Shown: positions 1 to 8,848, counted from the stretch's first letter. The stretch is 64,000 nucleotides of DNA from Martinezella hainanensis (GCF_900094555.1 NZ_FMAC01000010.1:124001-188000), one strand, 5' to 3'. Translations and numbers: made by a program. Notes: generated by a model from the letters alone, not told the origin.

Positions 1-824
1 TGCAACCGGTCTGTGACGATCGCCCGGCCACGAGAGATCTGACGGATGCCGCGCCGCAGTCGGTTATGCGCCGCCGCGTCGAGTTTGCGCAGCCGTATCT
101 CTGCCGGCTTGAGGGTCAGCAAAGCCGTTGCCGCGCCGAACGCCTTGGAGATGCGCACACGCTTGGCGGATTCAGTCGTCCAGTCCTCCTTCGGAATATC
201 GGGATAGGCAGAAAAATTGGCATCTCCCACCTTCTCGAGATCGGATCGCAGCATGGCCAGCACCGGAAATTCCGGTTCGTCCGGCTGGATCGTTCCAATG
301 CTGAAGGCCATATCTGGGCAAAGACGCACTTCGCAGTCGAAGTGCTTATGGGCAAACTCCTTCGATTCTTCGTCGCGTACCAGCAATACGAAGTTCTTGT
401 GGCGTCCGATGACGCGAGCACTTTCCTCGATCCGCGCCTGAGACTTGTAATGGATGGATTGCGGGAACTGGATCACCTGCCGATTGGGGAAGCGCTCAAG
501 CACCCGTTCGCGAAAGTCCTGATGCGCATCCCAGATGTCGCCGAAATTGCCGCCGCCATGGATGAAGATCGGGCCTGTCGGCATGGTGCGCTCGAGTTGC
601 TCGGGCGAAAAATCGTCGATCCGCGAGACATAGGTCGGCCGCTTGCCATATCGCCTGTTGAGATAGGCCATTTCGCCCAGCCAAATGGCGGAGTCGCCGC
701 AATTGCGGATGTCAGGAAAATCGAGGATTGCCAGAGGCTCATCATTGCTGACGTAGTCTTTCAGGCAATCGTGGATCATGTTGTCCAGTTTCGCGATCAG
801 CACTTGATTTGATTGTAATGTCAT
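1..824 (-). CDS. polysaccharide pyruvyl transferase family protein, partial (3' end beyond window)
   Basis: Leftward reading frame that starts at ATG 824 and stays open to the window edge (274 codons visible). Its N-terminal half reads LAILDFPDIRNCGDSAIWLG followed by GPIFIHGGGNFGDIW, the glycine-rich pattern of the PS_pyruv_trans family (ExoV/PssM-like enzymes that add ketal pyruvate from phosphoenolpyruvate to exopolysaccharide subunits in the cytoplasm). A purine-rich stretch (GGGGAA) lies just before the ATG. It follows the flippase gene by 58 bp on the same strand, so the two are probably one exopolysaccharide operon. The sugar acceptor cannot be told from the sequence. The family call is firm; the exact role is inferred. 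Confidence 0.85.
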   Translation of the reverse strand, partial: MTLQSNQVLIAKLDNMIHDCLKDYVSNDEPLAILDFPDIRNCGDSAIWLGEMAYLNRRYGKRPTYVSRIDDFSPEQLERTMPTGPIFIHGGGNFGDIWDAHQDFRERVLERFPNRQVIQFPQSIHYKSQARIEESARVIGRHKNFVLLVRDEESKEFAHKHFDCEVRLCPDMAFSIGTIQPDEPEFPVLAMLRSDLEKVGDANFSAYPDIPKEDWTTESAKRVRISKAFGAATALLTLKPAEIRLRKLDAAAHNRLRRGIRQISRGRAIVTDRL

Positions 825-882
825 TTCCCCATTCCCCCGTTTAGATGACAGGTCAGTCTCGGCCGACATCGGCCGCATGTTT

Positions 883-2367
883 TCAGGCAGGACGAAGTTT
901 CGGCAGCACCTTGCCGATGATGTTGCGAACCTCCGTTTCAGGACCGGCCGGCCGCTTCATCACCGTCCACAGCAGGAGTGTCGAACCGCAATAGAGCAGG
1001 CCACCGAGCAGGATCAGGATTGCGAGGTGTGTGACGAGCACGAGTTTGTCGTCCGTGTAGGCGAGATGACTTGAAGCGAGCGAAACGCCTGCTGCCATCA
1101 CGGCCACGCTCGCGAGCGCCCGAAGGTTCACCGACAATTGCTTGGCGACACTGATGCCGGTGAAGCGGCGTACGAGCATCATGTTGACGAAGGTACTGAA
1201 GAGGCCGGTGAATACGCGGCCGGCGATGACGCCTGGAAGTCCGTAGAGGATGAGGCCGCCGATCATGATCGGCACGCGCAGGCAGAACATCTGCGTGTCG
1301 CGAAGGAAGAGCACGCGCGTCTCGCCCTTTGCCATGCCGAGCGGCTGCACCAGGGAGCCCAGCGTCTGCAGTGCGAAGACAGAGGCGAGTGACTGGATGA
1401 TGAAGATGACCGGCGTCCATTTGTCGCCAAGCGCGAGCCTGACCAGCGGATCGGCAGTCACTGCAACGCCGATGCCGGCCGGAAGGGCGACGGCGGCAAC
1501 CAGTGCCTGCACACGCTGATAGGCGGCGGCAAGCCTGCCGGGATCATTGTGAATGCCAGCGAAAGCCGGATAGATCGTCTGGGTGAGGGGCGCTGTCGCC
1601 TCCCGCGTCGGCATCATGGCAAGGTTGCTTCCGACCGAATAATAGCCGAGCTGGATGCCGCCGAGCATCTTGCCAACAAGCAGATAGTCGAAGCGCCAGT
1701 TGAGCGTGCTGACGATCTGGCCGGCGGTAAGCCAGGCCGAGAAGGAGAAGAATTCCCGCATGTGCTGGAAGGTGATCCTCGGCCGGAACGGCAGCACGAG
1801 ATAGGAAACGACGACATTCGTCGCCTGACTGATCAGCGTGCCTACAACCAGTGCCCAATAACTTTGATAGATGATCGCGATCGCAACCGAGGCGACAAAG
1901 CCGGCGAACTTCTGCGAAACGGCGAGCACGAATTCCTGCCAGAAGATCAGATCGCGTTGCAGCATGATGCGGCGGGGATTGGTAAGGCCGCCCATGAGCA
2001 TGCTGATGCCGAGAGCGAACATGACGCCCGTCAGCCTTGGCTCGTTGAACAGGGCGGCGGCCGGATAGGCAAAGATCGCAAAGAGGATGCAGATCGCCAG
2101 TCCTCGTGCAGCATTCAGCGTCCAGGCCGCGCTGAAATGCGATTCATCCGGCGCGTCATGGCGGATCAGCGCCTCCGAAAGGGAAAGTTCGGTAATGGTC
2201 GTGACGATCATGAGGATCGTCATGCCGAGAGCAACCACGCCGAAGTCGGCAGGCGCCAGGTAGCGGGCCAATACGAAGGTGCTAAGCGTCGCAAGCCCGT
2301 TCACGATGGTTCGAGACAGACTTAACCACATGCTTCCCTTGACGAGCCGTCCCGTGATGCTGCTCAT
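883..2367 (-). CDS. Wzx/ExoT-like lipopolysaccharide or exopolysaccharide flippase
   Basis: 494-residue integral membrane protein with about 12-14 hydrophobic segments, of the polysaccharide transporter (PST/MOP) superfamily that flips undecaprenyl-linked oligosaccharides across the inner membrane. The start MSSITGRLVKGSMWLSLSRT and the following LARYLAPADFGVVALG are typical of the WzxC/ExoT type. I chose ATG 2367; a GTG at 2385 would add six residues but has no ribosome site. It stands upstream of the pyruvyl transferase gene with a 58-bp gap, consistent with repeat-unit assembly and export in one operon. Substrate not determined. A long purine-free gap and a repeat-bearing leader lie upstream. 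Confidence 0.85.
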   Translation of the reverse strand: MSSITGRLVKGSMWLSLSRTIVNGLATLSTFVLARYLAPADFGVVALGMTILMIVTTITELSLSEALIRHDAPDESHFSAAWTLNAARGLAICILFAIFAYPAAALFNEPRLTGVMFALGISMLMGGLTNPRRIMLQRDLIFWQEFVLAVSQKFAGFVASVAIAIIYQSYWALVVGTLISQATNVVVSYLVLPFRPRITFQHMREFFSFSAWLTAGQIVSTLNWRFDYLLVGKMLGGIQLGYYSVGSNLAMMPTREATAPLTQTIYPAFAGIHNDPGRLAAAYQRVQALVAAVALPAGIGVAVTADPLVRLALGDKWTPVIFIIQSLASVFALQTLGSLVQPLGMAKGETRVLFLRDTQMFCLRVPIMIGGLILYGLPGVIAGRVFTGLFSTFVNMMLVRRFTGISVAKQLSVNLRALASVAVMAAGVSLASSHLAYTDDKLVLVTHLAILILLGGLLYCGSTLLLWTVMKRPAGPETEVRNIIGKVLPKLRPA

Positions 2368-2555
2368 ACGATACTGAAGTCCCACTGCGCTGTGATGCGA
2401 CCTCTTAACCGCACAGATTTTCCGTGCCGTACCAACGTCTTAGAGCTGGAACGGCTGCGCAAAATTATGCAGAATTATATGGTCACTGTGGATGGGGCGG
2501 ACCCCGGCGTCTCAGCGGGAACTAGTTCAGCGAATCCTTAAGTCAACATTTTCGG

Positions 2556-2597
2556 TTCATTTTCGCGTCAGTTTTAATTCATTTCCGCATCATTTTG
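2556..2597. repeat. imperfect 20-bp direct repeat, 22-bp period, upstream of exopolysaccharide operon
   Basis: TTCATTTTCGCGTCAGTTTT at 2556 recurs as TTCATTTCCGCATCATTTTG at 2578 (15 of 20 positions identical), about two helical turns apart, in the non-coding stretch upstream of the leftward flippase gene. A shorter copy-like CATTTTCGG precedes it. The spacing suits binding of a protein to one face of the helix, but no regulator is identified. The rest of 2368-2773 holds no gene that I can support apart from the terminator at 2710. Confidence 0.35.
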
Positions 2598-2709
2598 TTC
2601 GCAGTGCAGCATTTGCGTTATAGAGGGGGATGATGTGGACGCGTTCCGCCTATAGGAACCATGCCTGTTTACAGGAAAAGATGTGCTTCGATGCGGATGG
2701 CCAGAACGC

Positions 2710-2745
2710 AAAAGCCCGGACGATCGCAAGACCGCCCGGGCTTTT
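2710..2745. terminator. bidirectional Rho-independent terminator
   Basis: AAAAGCCCGG at 2710-2719 pairs with CCGGGCTTTT at 2736-2745, a 10-bp stem flanked by an A-run on one side and a T-run on the other, so it can act on both strands. It lies 28 bp after the stop of the leftward phosphodiesterase gene, which it most likely terminates. Confidence 0.8.
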
Positions 2746-2773
2746 CTATCTGACCCTTGAGCCGAAGAACCTG

Positions 2774-3646
2774 TCAGTTGCCGCTTCTCAACGCGAGCCA
2801 CCGCTTGAACTCGACATTCGTATCGGTCTGGATGGCGCCGACGCCGGCGTCAAGCAGCGCTCCCCAGACGCCTTCGGGGTCACTGAGTGCGCGGCTGTCG
2901 TTGAAGTCGACATTGTGGGAGACGTCGAGTGTATTGATCCAGAGGCGGATATTCTGGCGTTCCAGTTCCTCGCGCCCGGCGGCAAGATCGGCAATGTCGG
3001 TAAACTTCACCTCGATCATTGGCGCCTTGAGCGGTTCGATCATCCTGAGGTCCTCGGTGAATTTTCCGGGCCGGACGGGAAACATCGGCATATGCGGGAT
3101 CGAGCCGAACCAATCGGCATCCAGCACTGGGAAGCAGCCGCTTTGCGGTTCGACATCCGACTTGATGATGACGTGATCCTCGGCACCTAGCCGTCGCACC
3201 GCGGCAATCACCAGGGGCAGTTCACGCGGGAATTTCGTGTCGATATTGACGAAGACGCGCCCGCGCGCTTCCTCCAGCGCTTCTTCGAGCGTGGGGATGC
3301 GTTCATCCGTCGATGCCGCCGTTTCTCCACCGGCGCCGGCGCGCAGTCGCGCGTCGCGGACCGTGGCAAAGTTGCTCGTTCCGACGACACCCTTGGCGGA
3401 AGTGGTGCGGTCCAGCGTCTTGTCGTGGATGACGACGAGATGGCCGTCGGCAGTTGCCTGCGTGTCGATTTCGACGAATTCTACGCCAAGTTCGGCTGCC
3501 GCGCGGATTGCCGCCAATGAATTTTCAGGAGCTGCCGACCAGAGTCCACGATGGGCAATCGTCAAAATGTCCGGGTTGGCCCGTGAGAGCAGGTCATAGA
3601 TATCGGCATTGCGGGATAAGGGAGAGATGGCGGTCTGGCTGTGCAT
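2774..3646 (-). CDS. glycerophosphodiester phosphodiesterase family protein
   Basis: 290-residue GDPD-family enzyme that hydrolyses glycerophosphodiesters to glycerol 3-phosphate and an alcohol. Signature parts are ILTIAHRGLWSAAPENS near residue 28 (catalytic HRG with PEN) and VEFVEIDTQATADGHLVVIHD (metal ligands E, D and the second His). No convincing signal peptide follows the chosen ATG 3646, so it is probably cytoplasmic. An in-frame ATG at 3781 would add 45 residues that look non-coding. Neither start has a strong ribosome site. The gene is divergent from the ROK regulator at 3884, which may control it. A terminator follows at 2710-2745. Confidence 0.85.
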   Translation of the reverse strand: MHSQTAISPLSRNADIYDLLSRANPDILTIAHRGLWSAAPENSLAAIRAAAELGVEFVEIDTQATADGHLVVIHDKTLDRTTSAKGVVGTSNFATVRDARLRAGAGGETAASTDERIPTLEEALEEARGRVFVNIDTKFPRELPLVIAAVRRLGAEDHVIIKSDVEPQSGCFPVLDADWFGSIPHMPMFPVRPGKFTEDLRMIEPLKAPMIEVKFTDIADLAAGREELERQNIRLWINTLDVSHNVDFNDSRALSDPEGVWGALLDAGVGAIQTDTNVEFKRWLALRSGN

Positions 3647-3774
3647 GGGAGGAGCTTTCGTGAGCTGTCGATTTTCAGGCGGAATGAGCTGATTTGAGGT
3701 TGGAAGTCGGATGTGGACGCCAATGGCTGCGGCCGACGCGGCGCACCGGTATCGATTGCGTCCATGGCTATTAA

Positions 3775-3789
3775 TACACATAAAGTGTA
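3775..3789. promoter_or_regulatory. candidate operator in GDPD / ROK regulator divergent region
   Basis: TACAC (3775-3779), a 5-nt A/T spacer, then GTGTA (3785-3789), inside an A+T-rich patch between two divergent genes. ROK-type repressors usually bind palindromes beside their own gene, so this is a reasonable candidate, but the arms are short and no second copy is seen in the window. Confidence 0.3.
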
Positions 3790-3883
3790 ATATTTATGAC
3801 GCGCGGTGCGAATATGTGACGGTTCGGATTGTGCACAGCCGGACGAGCAGTTAAGTCGGAGTGACAGGATCAGGATTGCAGTC

Positions 3884-5011
3884 ATGGCAGCGCTTGAAAA
3901 ATCCCCACTGGCAAGCGAAAACGAGCGCCTCATCCTCGATATTGTCCGCCGGCATGAGCCGATCGCGCGCGCGACGATTACCGCCCACACCAATTTGACG
4001 CAGCAATCGGTGCATCGTCTCGTCGAGACATTGACGGCTCGCGGGTTGCTTCGTGCCGGTGCACCGTTCAAGGGCGCTCGGGGGCAGCCGAGCCCGACTA
4101 TCGAATTGCAGCGGCAGGCGGTCTATTCGCTTGGCATTTCCGTCAATACCGACGCCGTGACGTTGTCACTTGCAGACTTCGGCTGCGATATAGTCGATCA
4201 GGAGGTGCTGAAGGGCGTACCCGCCGACCGCACGGCAACGCTTGCAATCCTTGCCGAGAAACTGAGTTCGATCCTGGCGCGCCATGAGATATCGCGCGCA
4301 AATCTCATCGGACTTGGCTTTGCCATGTCGGGCTTCTTCGTCGGCGATGATCGTCGCTTCAATGCTCCGGAGCCGCTGCGCGACTGGTCTCTGGTCGATC
4401 TGCAGCCGGAACTCGAGCATGTGTTCGCACTGCCGGCCTGGTCGGAAAACAACGCAACGACGGGTGCGATCGGCGAGAGCCTGCGCGGTGTCGGGCGCTG
4501 GTGCCAGACCTTCGCATACCTGTCCTTCAACTACGGGTTTGGTGGCGGTCTTGTTCTTGAAGGAAGGCCCTATCTCGGCTTCCATGGGAATGCCGGCGAG
4601 TTCAGCGTCATCTACAATCCGGATGAAGCATTGCACCGGCCGGCTTTGCAATATCTCATCGCCAGATTGCGCGAGAGCGGTGTCGACATAGGTTCCATCG
4701 AAGAGCTGAAACAAAATTTCGATCCTTCCTGGCCGGCCGTCGAGAGCTGGCTCTCCGAGACCATGCCGATGCTCGACCGTCTGATCGCCACGCTTGCCGG
4801 GGTCATCGATCCGCAAGCCATCGTCTTCGGTGGCCAGCTACCGTCCGAACTCGGGAAAATGATGATCGAGCGCGCTCAGCTGCCGTCGCAGCGTCCGCAT
4901 CGCTATGGTGCCGCACCGCCAGGACCCCGGCTGGTTCTCAGCGAAGCCAAAGGGGATGCCAGTGCGATCGGCGCAGCTCTGCTTCCATTGAAATTCCGCT
5001 ATTTTCTGTAA
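3884..5011 (+). CDS. ROK family (NagC/XylR-type) transcriptional regulator
   Basis: 375 residues. An N-terminal winged helix (about residues 10-70; ILDIVRRHEPIARATITAHT then LTQQSVHRLVETLTARGLL) is followed by a ROK sugar-kinase-like domain (NYGFGGGLVLEGRPYLGFHG around residue 220, and a glycine-rich VFGGQLP near the end). The cysteine-rich zinc motif of true ROK kinases is not seen, as is usual for regulators. ATG 3884 is preferred because AGGA lies 8 nt before it; the frame is open to 3806 without a ribosome site. Divergent from the phosphodiesterase gene. The effector sugar is unknown. Confidence 0.85.
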   Translation: MAALEKSPLASENERLILDIVRRHEPIARATITAHTNLTQQSVHRLVETLTARGLLRAGAPFKGARGQPSPTIELQRQAVYSLGISVNTDAVTLSLADFGCDIVDQEVLKGVPADRTATLAILAEKLSSILARHEISRANLIGLGFAMSGFFVGDDRRFNAPEPLRDWSLVDLQPELEHVFALPAWSENNATTGAIGESLRGVGRWCQTFAYLSFNYGFGGGLVLEGRPYLGFHGNAGEFSVIYNPDEALHRPALQYLIARLRESGVDIGSIEELKQNFDPSWPAVESWLSETMPMLDRLIATLAGVIDPQAIVFGGQLPSELGKMMIERAQLPSQRPHRYGAAPPGPRLVLSEAKGDASAIGAALLPLKFRYFL

Positions 5012-5027
5012 GCGTGCCGACCGCCTG

Positions 5028-5414
5028 TCATGCAGGATTACCGGATGGCGCCGCTTGACTATCCGGTATTTGCCAGCTCTCCGGCAGGTCGGCAAAATAA
5101 CCCCACGAGGCCCAGGAGAGATCGCCCCGATTGCTTGGTCGCGTCGCCAGCCGCCATTCCGGTGGATCTGAGAACCCATGCCAAATCTGCCGCATCAAAA
5201 GCATGTCCTCGCCATCACATGTCGCATAAAATTCGACATCAAGACTGCGAAGGTCACTTGCTTCGATGCCGAATACCGAATGGCCGGCATCGAATATGGA
5301 AGCCCAGGTAATCGTCTTTACCGCCCTGTCCTGAAATCCGGCGAACTGTAAGTCCGCCACCTTATCGGGAACGTCCCACGGGTCCGCTTCCCAATCGTTC
5401 GACGTCGAGTTCAT
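5028..5414 (-). CDS. hypothetical protein
   Basis: 128-residue frame from ATG 5414, ending 16 bp from the ROK gene in a convergent arrangement. The composition (many W, D, E and S; no membrane segment, no signal peptide) looks like a soluble protein. I do not recognise a family. An ATG at 5429 and one at 5462 are alternatives; none has a clear ribosome site. The frame has a plausible codon pattern and no competing gene on the other strand, which is why I keep it, at moderate confidence. Confidence 0.5.
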   Translation of the reverse strand: MNSTSNDWEADPWDVPDKVADLQFAGFQDRAVKTITWASIFDAGHSVFGIEASDLRSLDVEFYATCDGEDMLLMRQIWHGFSDPPEWRLATRPSNRGDLSWASWGYFADLPESWQIPDSQAAPSGNPA

Positions 5415-5659
5415 GCGATCCACTTGCTTCATAAGCCGTCCACTCGATCCGCTTTTCGGCATTGAGAGCCGATAGTCTATGGCGATTTGGCGCGGTCTGC
5501 CAGGGAAGCCTCTTTCATTGTCGTTGCCTTGTGAGGGGCCGTCAAATACGCATATCCGGCAGACGGATCACATTTGTTCGGACGTGCTGGAACAGTTGGT
5601 CGAGGGGATTTCAGTTCCGCATCATCTATGTTTCAGTATGCTGTCAGAACCGCTTGCTA

Positions 5660-6307
5660 ATGCACAGCCGTATTTTCTGGACGACCGTATTGGCGCGCAA
5701 GACTGCAATCATTGTCGGTAATGGCAAGCTGGAACGCGATATCGCCGGTATCGTGGACGAGGCGCAATTCGTCATGCGTTTCAACGAGCCGATCCTTTCC
5801 GGAGGCATGAGCGGCGAGCGCACCGACATGATCATGCTGGCTGCCTCGAGCAAGATCCTGTATCGGCGGCTTCTCGAGCCGAGCTTCATGGATAACGCCG
5901 CGCTCAAGGCCGCAAAGGTCTTCATGCTTGCCTATCACCCTGATATCATTCGAAAATATCACCCCCGGCCTAACATCTTCCAGCGTCTGCAGGGTCGACG
6001 GGCTGACTGGACGATGCAGGCAATCGAGTTGTTGGGCAGGGCCGGTAAGGAGATCCGCATCATGCCGCCGCAGACCTATATGGACGGCTGCGGCGAGCTC
6101 GGCATTTCCGGGCCTCGCATGCACAGGGTCTTTCCCAGCACCGGTTTCCTTGGCATCTGTTATGCACTCGCAAGATTTCCCGCGTCCGAATGGGACGTCA
6201 AGCTATGCGGCTTTGGCTGGGAGGGGTGGAAGCGGCATGATTGGCAGAATGAGCGAGCCTGGGTCGAAAACAAGATTGCCAACGACCGCGTCAGCTTGAT
6301 CGCCTGA
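5660..6307 (+). CDS. glycosyltransferase family 29 (sialyltransferase-like) protein
   Basis: 215 residues. KTAIIVGNGKLERDI then FVMRFNEP resembles sialylmotif L of GT29 enzymes, and RVFPSTGFLGICYAL resembles sialylmotif S with its conserved S/T-TG. Rhizobial homologues are often labelled urease operon accessory protein, although no urease genes are nearby. GT29 enzymes normally use CMP-activated sugars; the donor here is unknown. ATG 5660 is chosen because the frame upstream is rich in Cys, Trp and Arg and looks non-coding; the ribosome site is weak. Soluble, no signal peptide. Family assignment is from motif resemblance only. Confidence 0.65.
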   Translation: MHSRIFWTTVLARKTAIIVGNGKLERDIAGIVDEAQFVMRFNEPILSGGMSGERTDMIMLAASSKILYRRLLEPSFMDNAALKAAKVFMLAYHPDIIRKYHPRPNIFQRLQGRRADWTMQAIELLGRAGKEIRIMPPQTYMDGCGELGISGPRMHRVFPSTGFLGICYALARFPASEWDVKLCGFGWEGWKRHDWQNERAWVENKIANDRVSLIA

Positions 6308-6344
6308 TCCAACCGATGTTCTTCAGTCACAAAGTTCTGCCGGC

Positions 6345-7322
6345 TTACTGGCTATTATCGCTGCCAAGCAATCCGCGAAGCTCTGGCAGCTTATCATTCA
6401 CCAGCCAGCCATAGTAATTTTCTTCCGGCAGCTTCTTACCGCCCGAAGCGTCCGCCGCCTGTCGTAAGGCAAGCGCGCGGCGGCGCGGCTGGCCGACATT
6501 GTAAAGTGTCGCGGTCAGACCGGGATTGTCGGTGATGTCGAAGCCTTGGGCGCGATAGGCGTCGATGGCATCCCGCACGATCGCGGCGATATAGATCACG
6601 CTGCGATCGGGGTCCATGATGTCGCGGTAGATCGCTTGCGGGTCGTCGACCGAGAGCTTCGGCAGACCGCTCGTCGCATGCACTAGATCGGTGACTTCAA
6701 GGGCCGTCAAAGGGCTGATCTGTCCAAGGCCGAAGGTCTGGCCCGCAAAGAAGGGCTGGAAGAAGGCGCGCTGAAACGTCATGTTTTCGTAGGTGACGCC
6801 ATCGATAACCTTGCCGCGAAAGGTCTTATCCCACGTCTCGTCGCGGCATTCCCACAATTCGGCACTGCCGGTGAAGGCGTTGCAATGGGCAAATTCCGGC
6901 TTCTTCAGGAAGGTCTGGACGGTGACGTCCTTGTAGGCGAACTTGAAATCGGACTGCGAATAGGCGAGCGCCTTGACGTAGTAGGACTTCACTCTGTTGA
7001 CGATCGTGATGTTGTAGGTGTGTTCACCGACAAGGGCGCCAACGATGTGGATGGGGTCGATCTGGTAGGCCTGGCCGGCCTTCTTGATCGAGGCCATCAA
7101 GTCCTTGTCGTCGCGAAGCACTCCGACGATCTTCTGGTATTTTTCGTCGTAAGTCGTGTTGAAGGCCTTGGCTCGCAGCACCGAGGTATTGGGTATGGGT
7201 GGCTGAACGCTGTTGCGGTTGCCTGGCGGTACGCGCTGGAGCTCGTGCGCGAAACTGGCACTCGTCAATGCAAGAACAAGAAGAAGACCGAGTGCCGGGA
7301 TTGTCGACAGGCGTGTTCGCAT
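6345..7322 (-). CDS. exported DUF1402-type protein
   Basis: 325 residues with an N-terminal signal peptide (hydrophobic LLLVLALTSASFA, cleavage likely after SFA-HE). The mature part reads like the Rhizobiales DUF1402 family of periplasmic proteins; the stretch GQTFGLGQISPLTALEVTDL and IDPIHIVGALVGEHTYN recall a lysozyme/transglycosylase-like fold, with an E in GEHTYN as a possible catalytic acid. This enzymatic idea is inference. ATG 7322 is used; a TTG at 7328 is slightly better spaced from GGAAAG. It converges with the GT29-like gene and diverges from the small exported protein at 7525. Confidence 0.7.
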   Translation of the reverse strand: MRTRLSTIPALGLLLVLALTSASFAHELQRVPPGNRNSVQPPIPNTSVLRAKAFNTTYDEKYQKIVGVLRDDKDLMASIKKAGQAYQIDPIHIVGALVGEHTYNITIVNRVKSYYVKALAYSQSDFKFAYKDVTVQTFLKKPEFAHCNAFTGSAELWECRDETWDKTFRGKVIDGVTYENMTFQRAFFQPFFAGQTFGLGQISPLTALEVTDLVHATSGLPKLSVDDPQAIYRDIMDPDRSVIYIAAIVRDAIDAYRAQGFDITDNPGLTATLYNVGQPRRRALALRQAADASGGKKLPEENYYGWLVNDKLPELRGLLGSDNSQ

Positions 7323-7524
7323 TCGCAAAGTGACTTTCCAAAATATTCCCCGGCGCAGGGACGATCTTCATACGCGATCACTGCATGAAGACAAGAGCGG
7401 ATGCTTCTTCTGCCCCGCGAATCACAATAAACTTCAAGAAAGGCAGCTTTTGGCTGCAGAGGCATGTGGGACACCGCCGTTGAAGGTTGCAAGCCCTTTG
7501 GCCTTGATTTCCGAGAGGGTGCCG

Positions 7525-7860
7525 GTGAAACATCTTGTGATCGCAGGAAGCGTCTTGCTTGCCGCCGCCCCGGGGGAAGCCTTGCCGACGATGGCGGATG
7601 TTCCCGCACTCGCCAAGGCGGCGGTCGCGCGACGCATAGAGGTTCCTCCCTCAGCCATCCATATTCTGGCAGTCAAGCCGAGTGAACGAATGCCGGGCTT
7701 CGTCGTCTGCGGTCGTGTCGATACGGGGACTGCGAATGACAGCACTGGTGCTGAAAGCGGAGAGCGCTTCTTCGTCGTTATCCCCGGCGATTTTGCCATC
7801 CTGGATCAGGACGGTAAGGGTCTTGTTGATAGCTATTGGGCTGCCAATCACTGCGAGTGA
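7525..7860 (+). CDS. small exported hypothetical protein
   Basis: 111 residues starting at GTG 7525, six bases after GAGAGG. The first 20 residues (VKHLVIAGSVLLAAAPGEAL) form a short signal peptide. The rest has FVVCGRVDTG and GERFFVVIPGDFAILDQDGK and a C-terminal Cys, compatible with a small disulphide-bearing periplasmic domain; I do not recognise the family. The 3' end overlaps the 3' end of the convergent transglutaminase-like gene by 13 bp, leaving no room for a terminator between them. Confidence 0.65.
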   Translation: MKHLVIAGSVLLAAAPGEALPTMADVPALAKAAVARRIEVPPSAIHILAVKPSERMPGFVVCGRVDTGTANDSTGAESGERFFVVIPGDFAILDQDGKGLVDSYWAANHCE

Positions 7861-8522
7861 GAAGCCAATGCCTTGCTGATCATGGCAAGCTCCTCCGGCG
7901 TACGTCCCGATTCCAGCCGTACCCAATTGTTCGGATTGTCGGCCGTCTGGCGCTTGATGAAGGTATAACCCGTTCCGCTCCAGTTTTTGACCGTATCGGT
8001 GAGATTGTCGAGGATGAGATCGCCGTCGTTCGTGCGTGCCATCAGGACAAGATGTCCTTCGTTATGGGTATCGAGAACGACCGTCAGCAGCAGGGCAGAG
8101 CGTGGCCAGCCAGCCTCCACGAGCAATTTCTTCTTTAGGAGAACATAGTCGTTGCAGTTGCCGGCGCCATCATCGGGATAGGTCCACCAGTTGATGATGC
8201 CGAGCTTGTAGATGCCGTAATGATCATTGTCGCCGATGCCCTCGATCTCATGATTGACCAGGCTGTTGATCTGCTGCAGCTGCTCCCGGCGGTCATGATC
8301 GAGATTGGCGAACTCCGTGCTCTTTTGGCCGGCCAGACATTCTGCTGGCTGCGCGTTGCAGAAGTTGGTCCAGCCGACAGGCACGCTCGCATCCGTCACC
8401 TCACGCGCAAACTGGTGTGCGTGTGCCGCGGCGGTATTCGCCACAGGTTTTGCCGTAGTTGCCGTCGAAAACAACAGACCGGCGACGAAGAGAAAGCTTG
8501 CAGCGACTAGAAGTGAACGCAT
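7848..8522 (-). CDS. transglutaminase-like cysteine peptidase (BTLCP family)
   Basis: 224 residues with a signal peptide (LLVAASFLFVAGLLFS). The mature domain matches the bacterial transglutaminase-like cysteine proteinase family (BTLCP, formerly DUF920): catalytic Cys in GAGNCNDYVLLKK, His in NEGHLVLMARTNDGD and Asp in DLILDNL, in the order C-H-D. Members are periplasmic and some act on adhesins with type I secretion systems; no such partner is seen here. ATG 8522 is chosen since GGAG lies 6 nt before it; ATG 8534 is possible. Convergent 13-bp overlap with the gene at 7525. Confidence 0.85.
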   Translation of the reverse strand: MRSLLVAASFLFVAGLLFSTATTAKPVANTAAAHAHQFAREVTDASVPVGWTNFCNAQPAECLAGQKSTEFANLDHDRREQLQQINSLVNHEIEGIGDNDHYGIYKLGIINWWTYPDDGAGNCNDYVLLKKKLLVEAGWPRSALLLTVVLDTHNEGHLVLMARTNDGDLILDNLTDTVKNWSGTGYTFIKRQTADNPNNWVRLESGRTPEELAMISKALASHSQ

Positions 8523-8532
8523 ACTCGGCTCC

Positions 8533-8697
8533 ATGAGTTGGGCTCATGAAATCCGACGCGGTCAAATTTATTCGGAACAAGATTATTTGCATTTTATCGA
8601 ATCCGCGCTTTTGGCCGGTGCGGAATTAGCCGATATCCATCTAGGCATCGAATTTATGATTTCCGATCGGTTATCAAGCCTGTTTCGTGGCGGATAA
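8533..8697 (+). CDS. possible small protein (54 aa)
   Basis: A short frame from ATG 8533 (MSWAHEIRRGQIYSEQDY...) to a stop at 8697 in the 325-bp gap before the beta-glucosidase gene. The residues would make two plausible amphipathic helices, but there is no ribosome site, the third codon positions are A+T-rich, and the start overlaps the divergent gene start. Kept only as a candidate. The remainder of 8698-8848 appears to be promoter region for the beta-glucosidase. Confidence 0.2.
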   Translation: MSWAHEIRRGQIYSEQDYLHFIESALLAGAELADIHLGIEFMISDRLSSLFRGG

Positions 8698-8848
8698 GAG
8701 TTGAATATCGCCGAAAAAGCCCCGTAATTTCATCCACATATCGCACTATCGGAAGAACATCTGGTGTGTTTATGATTTGTTTGTCTTAAATGCGAATCTC
8801 CATCGTGGATGGACGATGGAACAATCAGGGAATTGCTCGGGAGGCCTT

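Noticed and set aside
66..812. 248-codon rightward frame
   Set aside because: Antisense to the pyruvyl transferase gene, which has clear family motifs on the minus strand and runs off the window edge.
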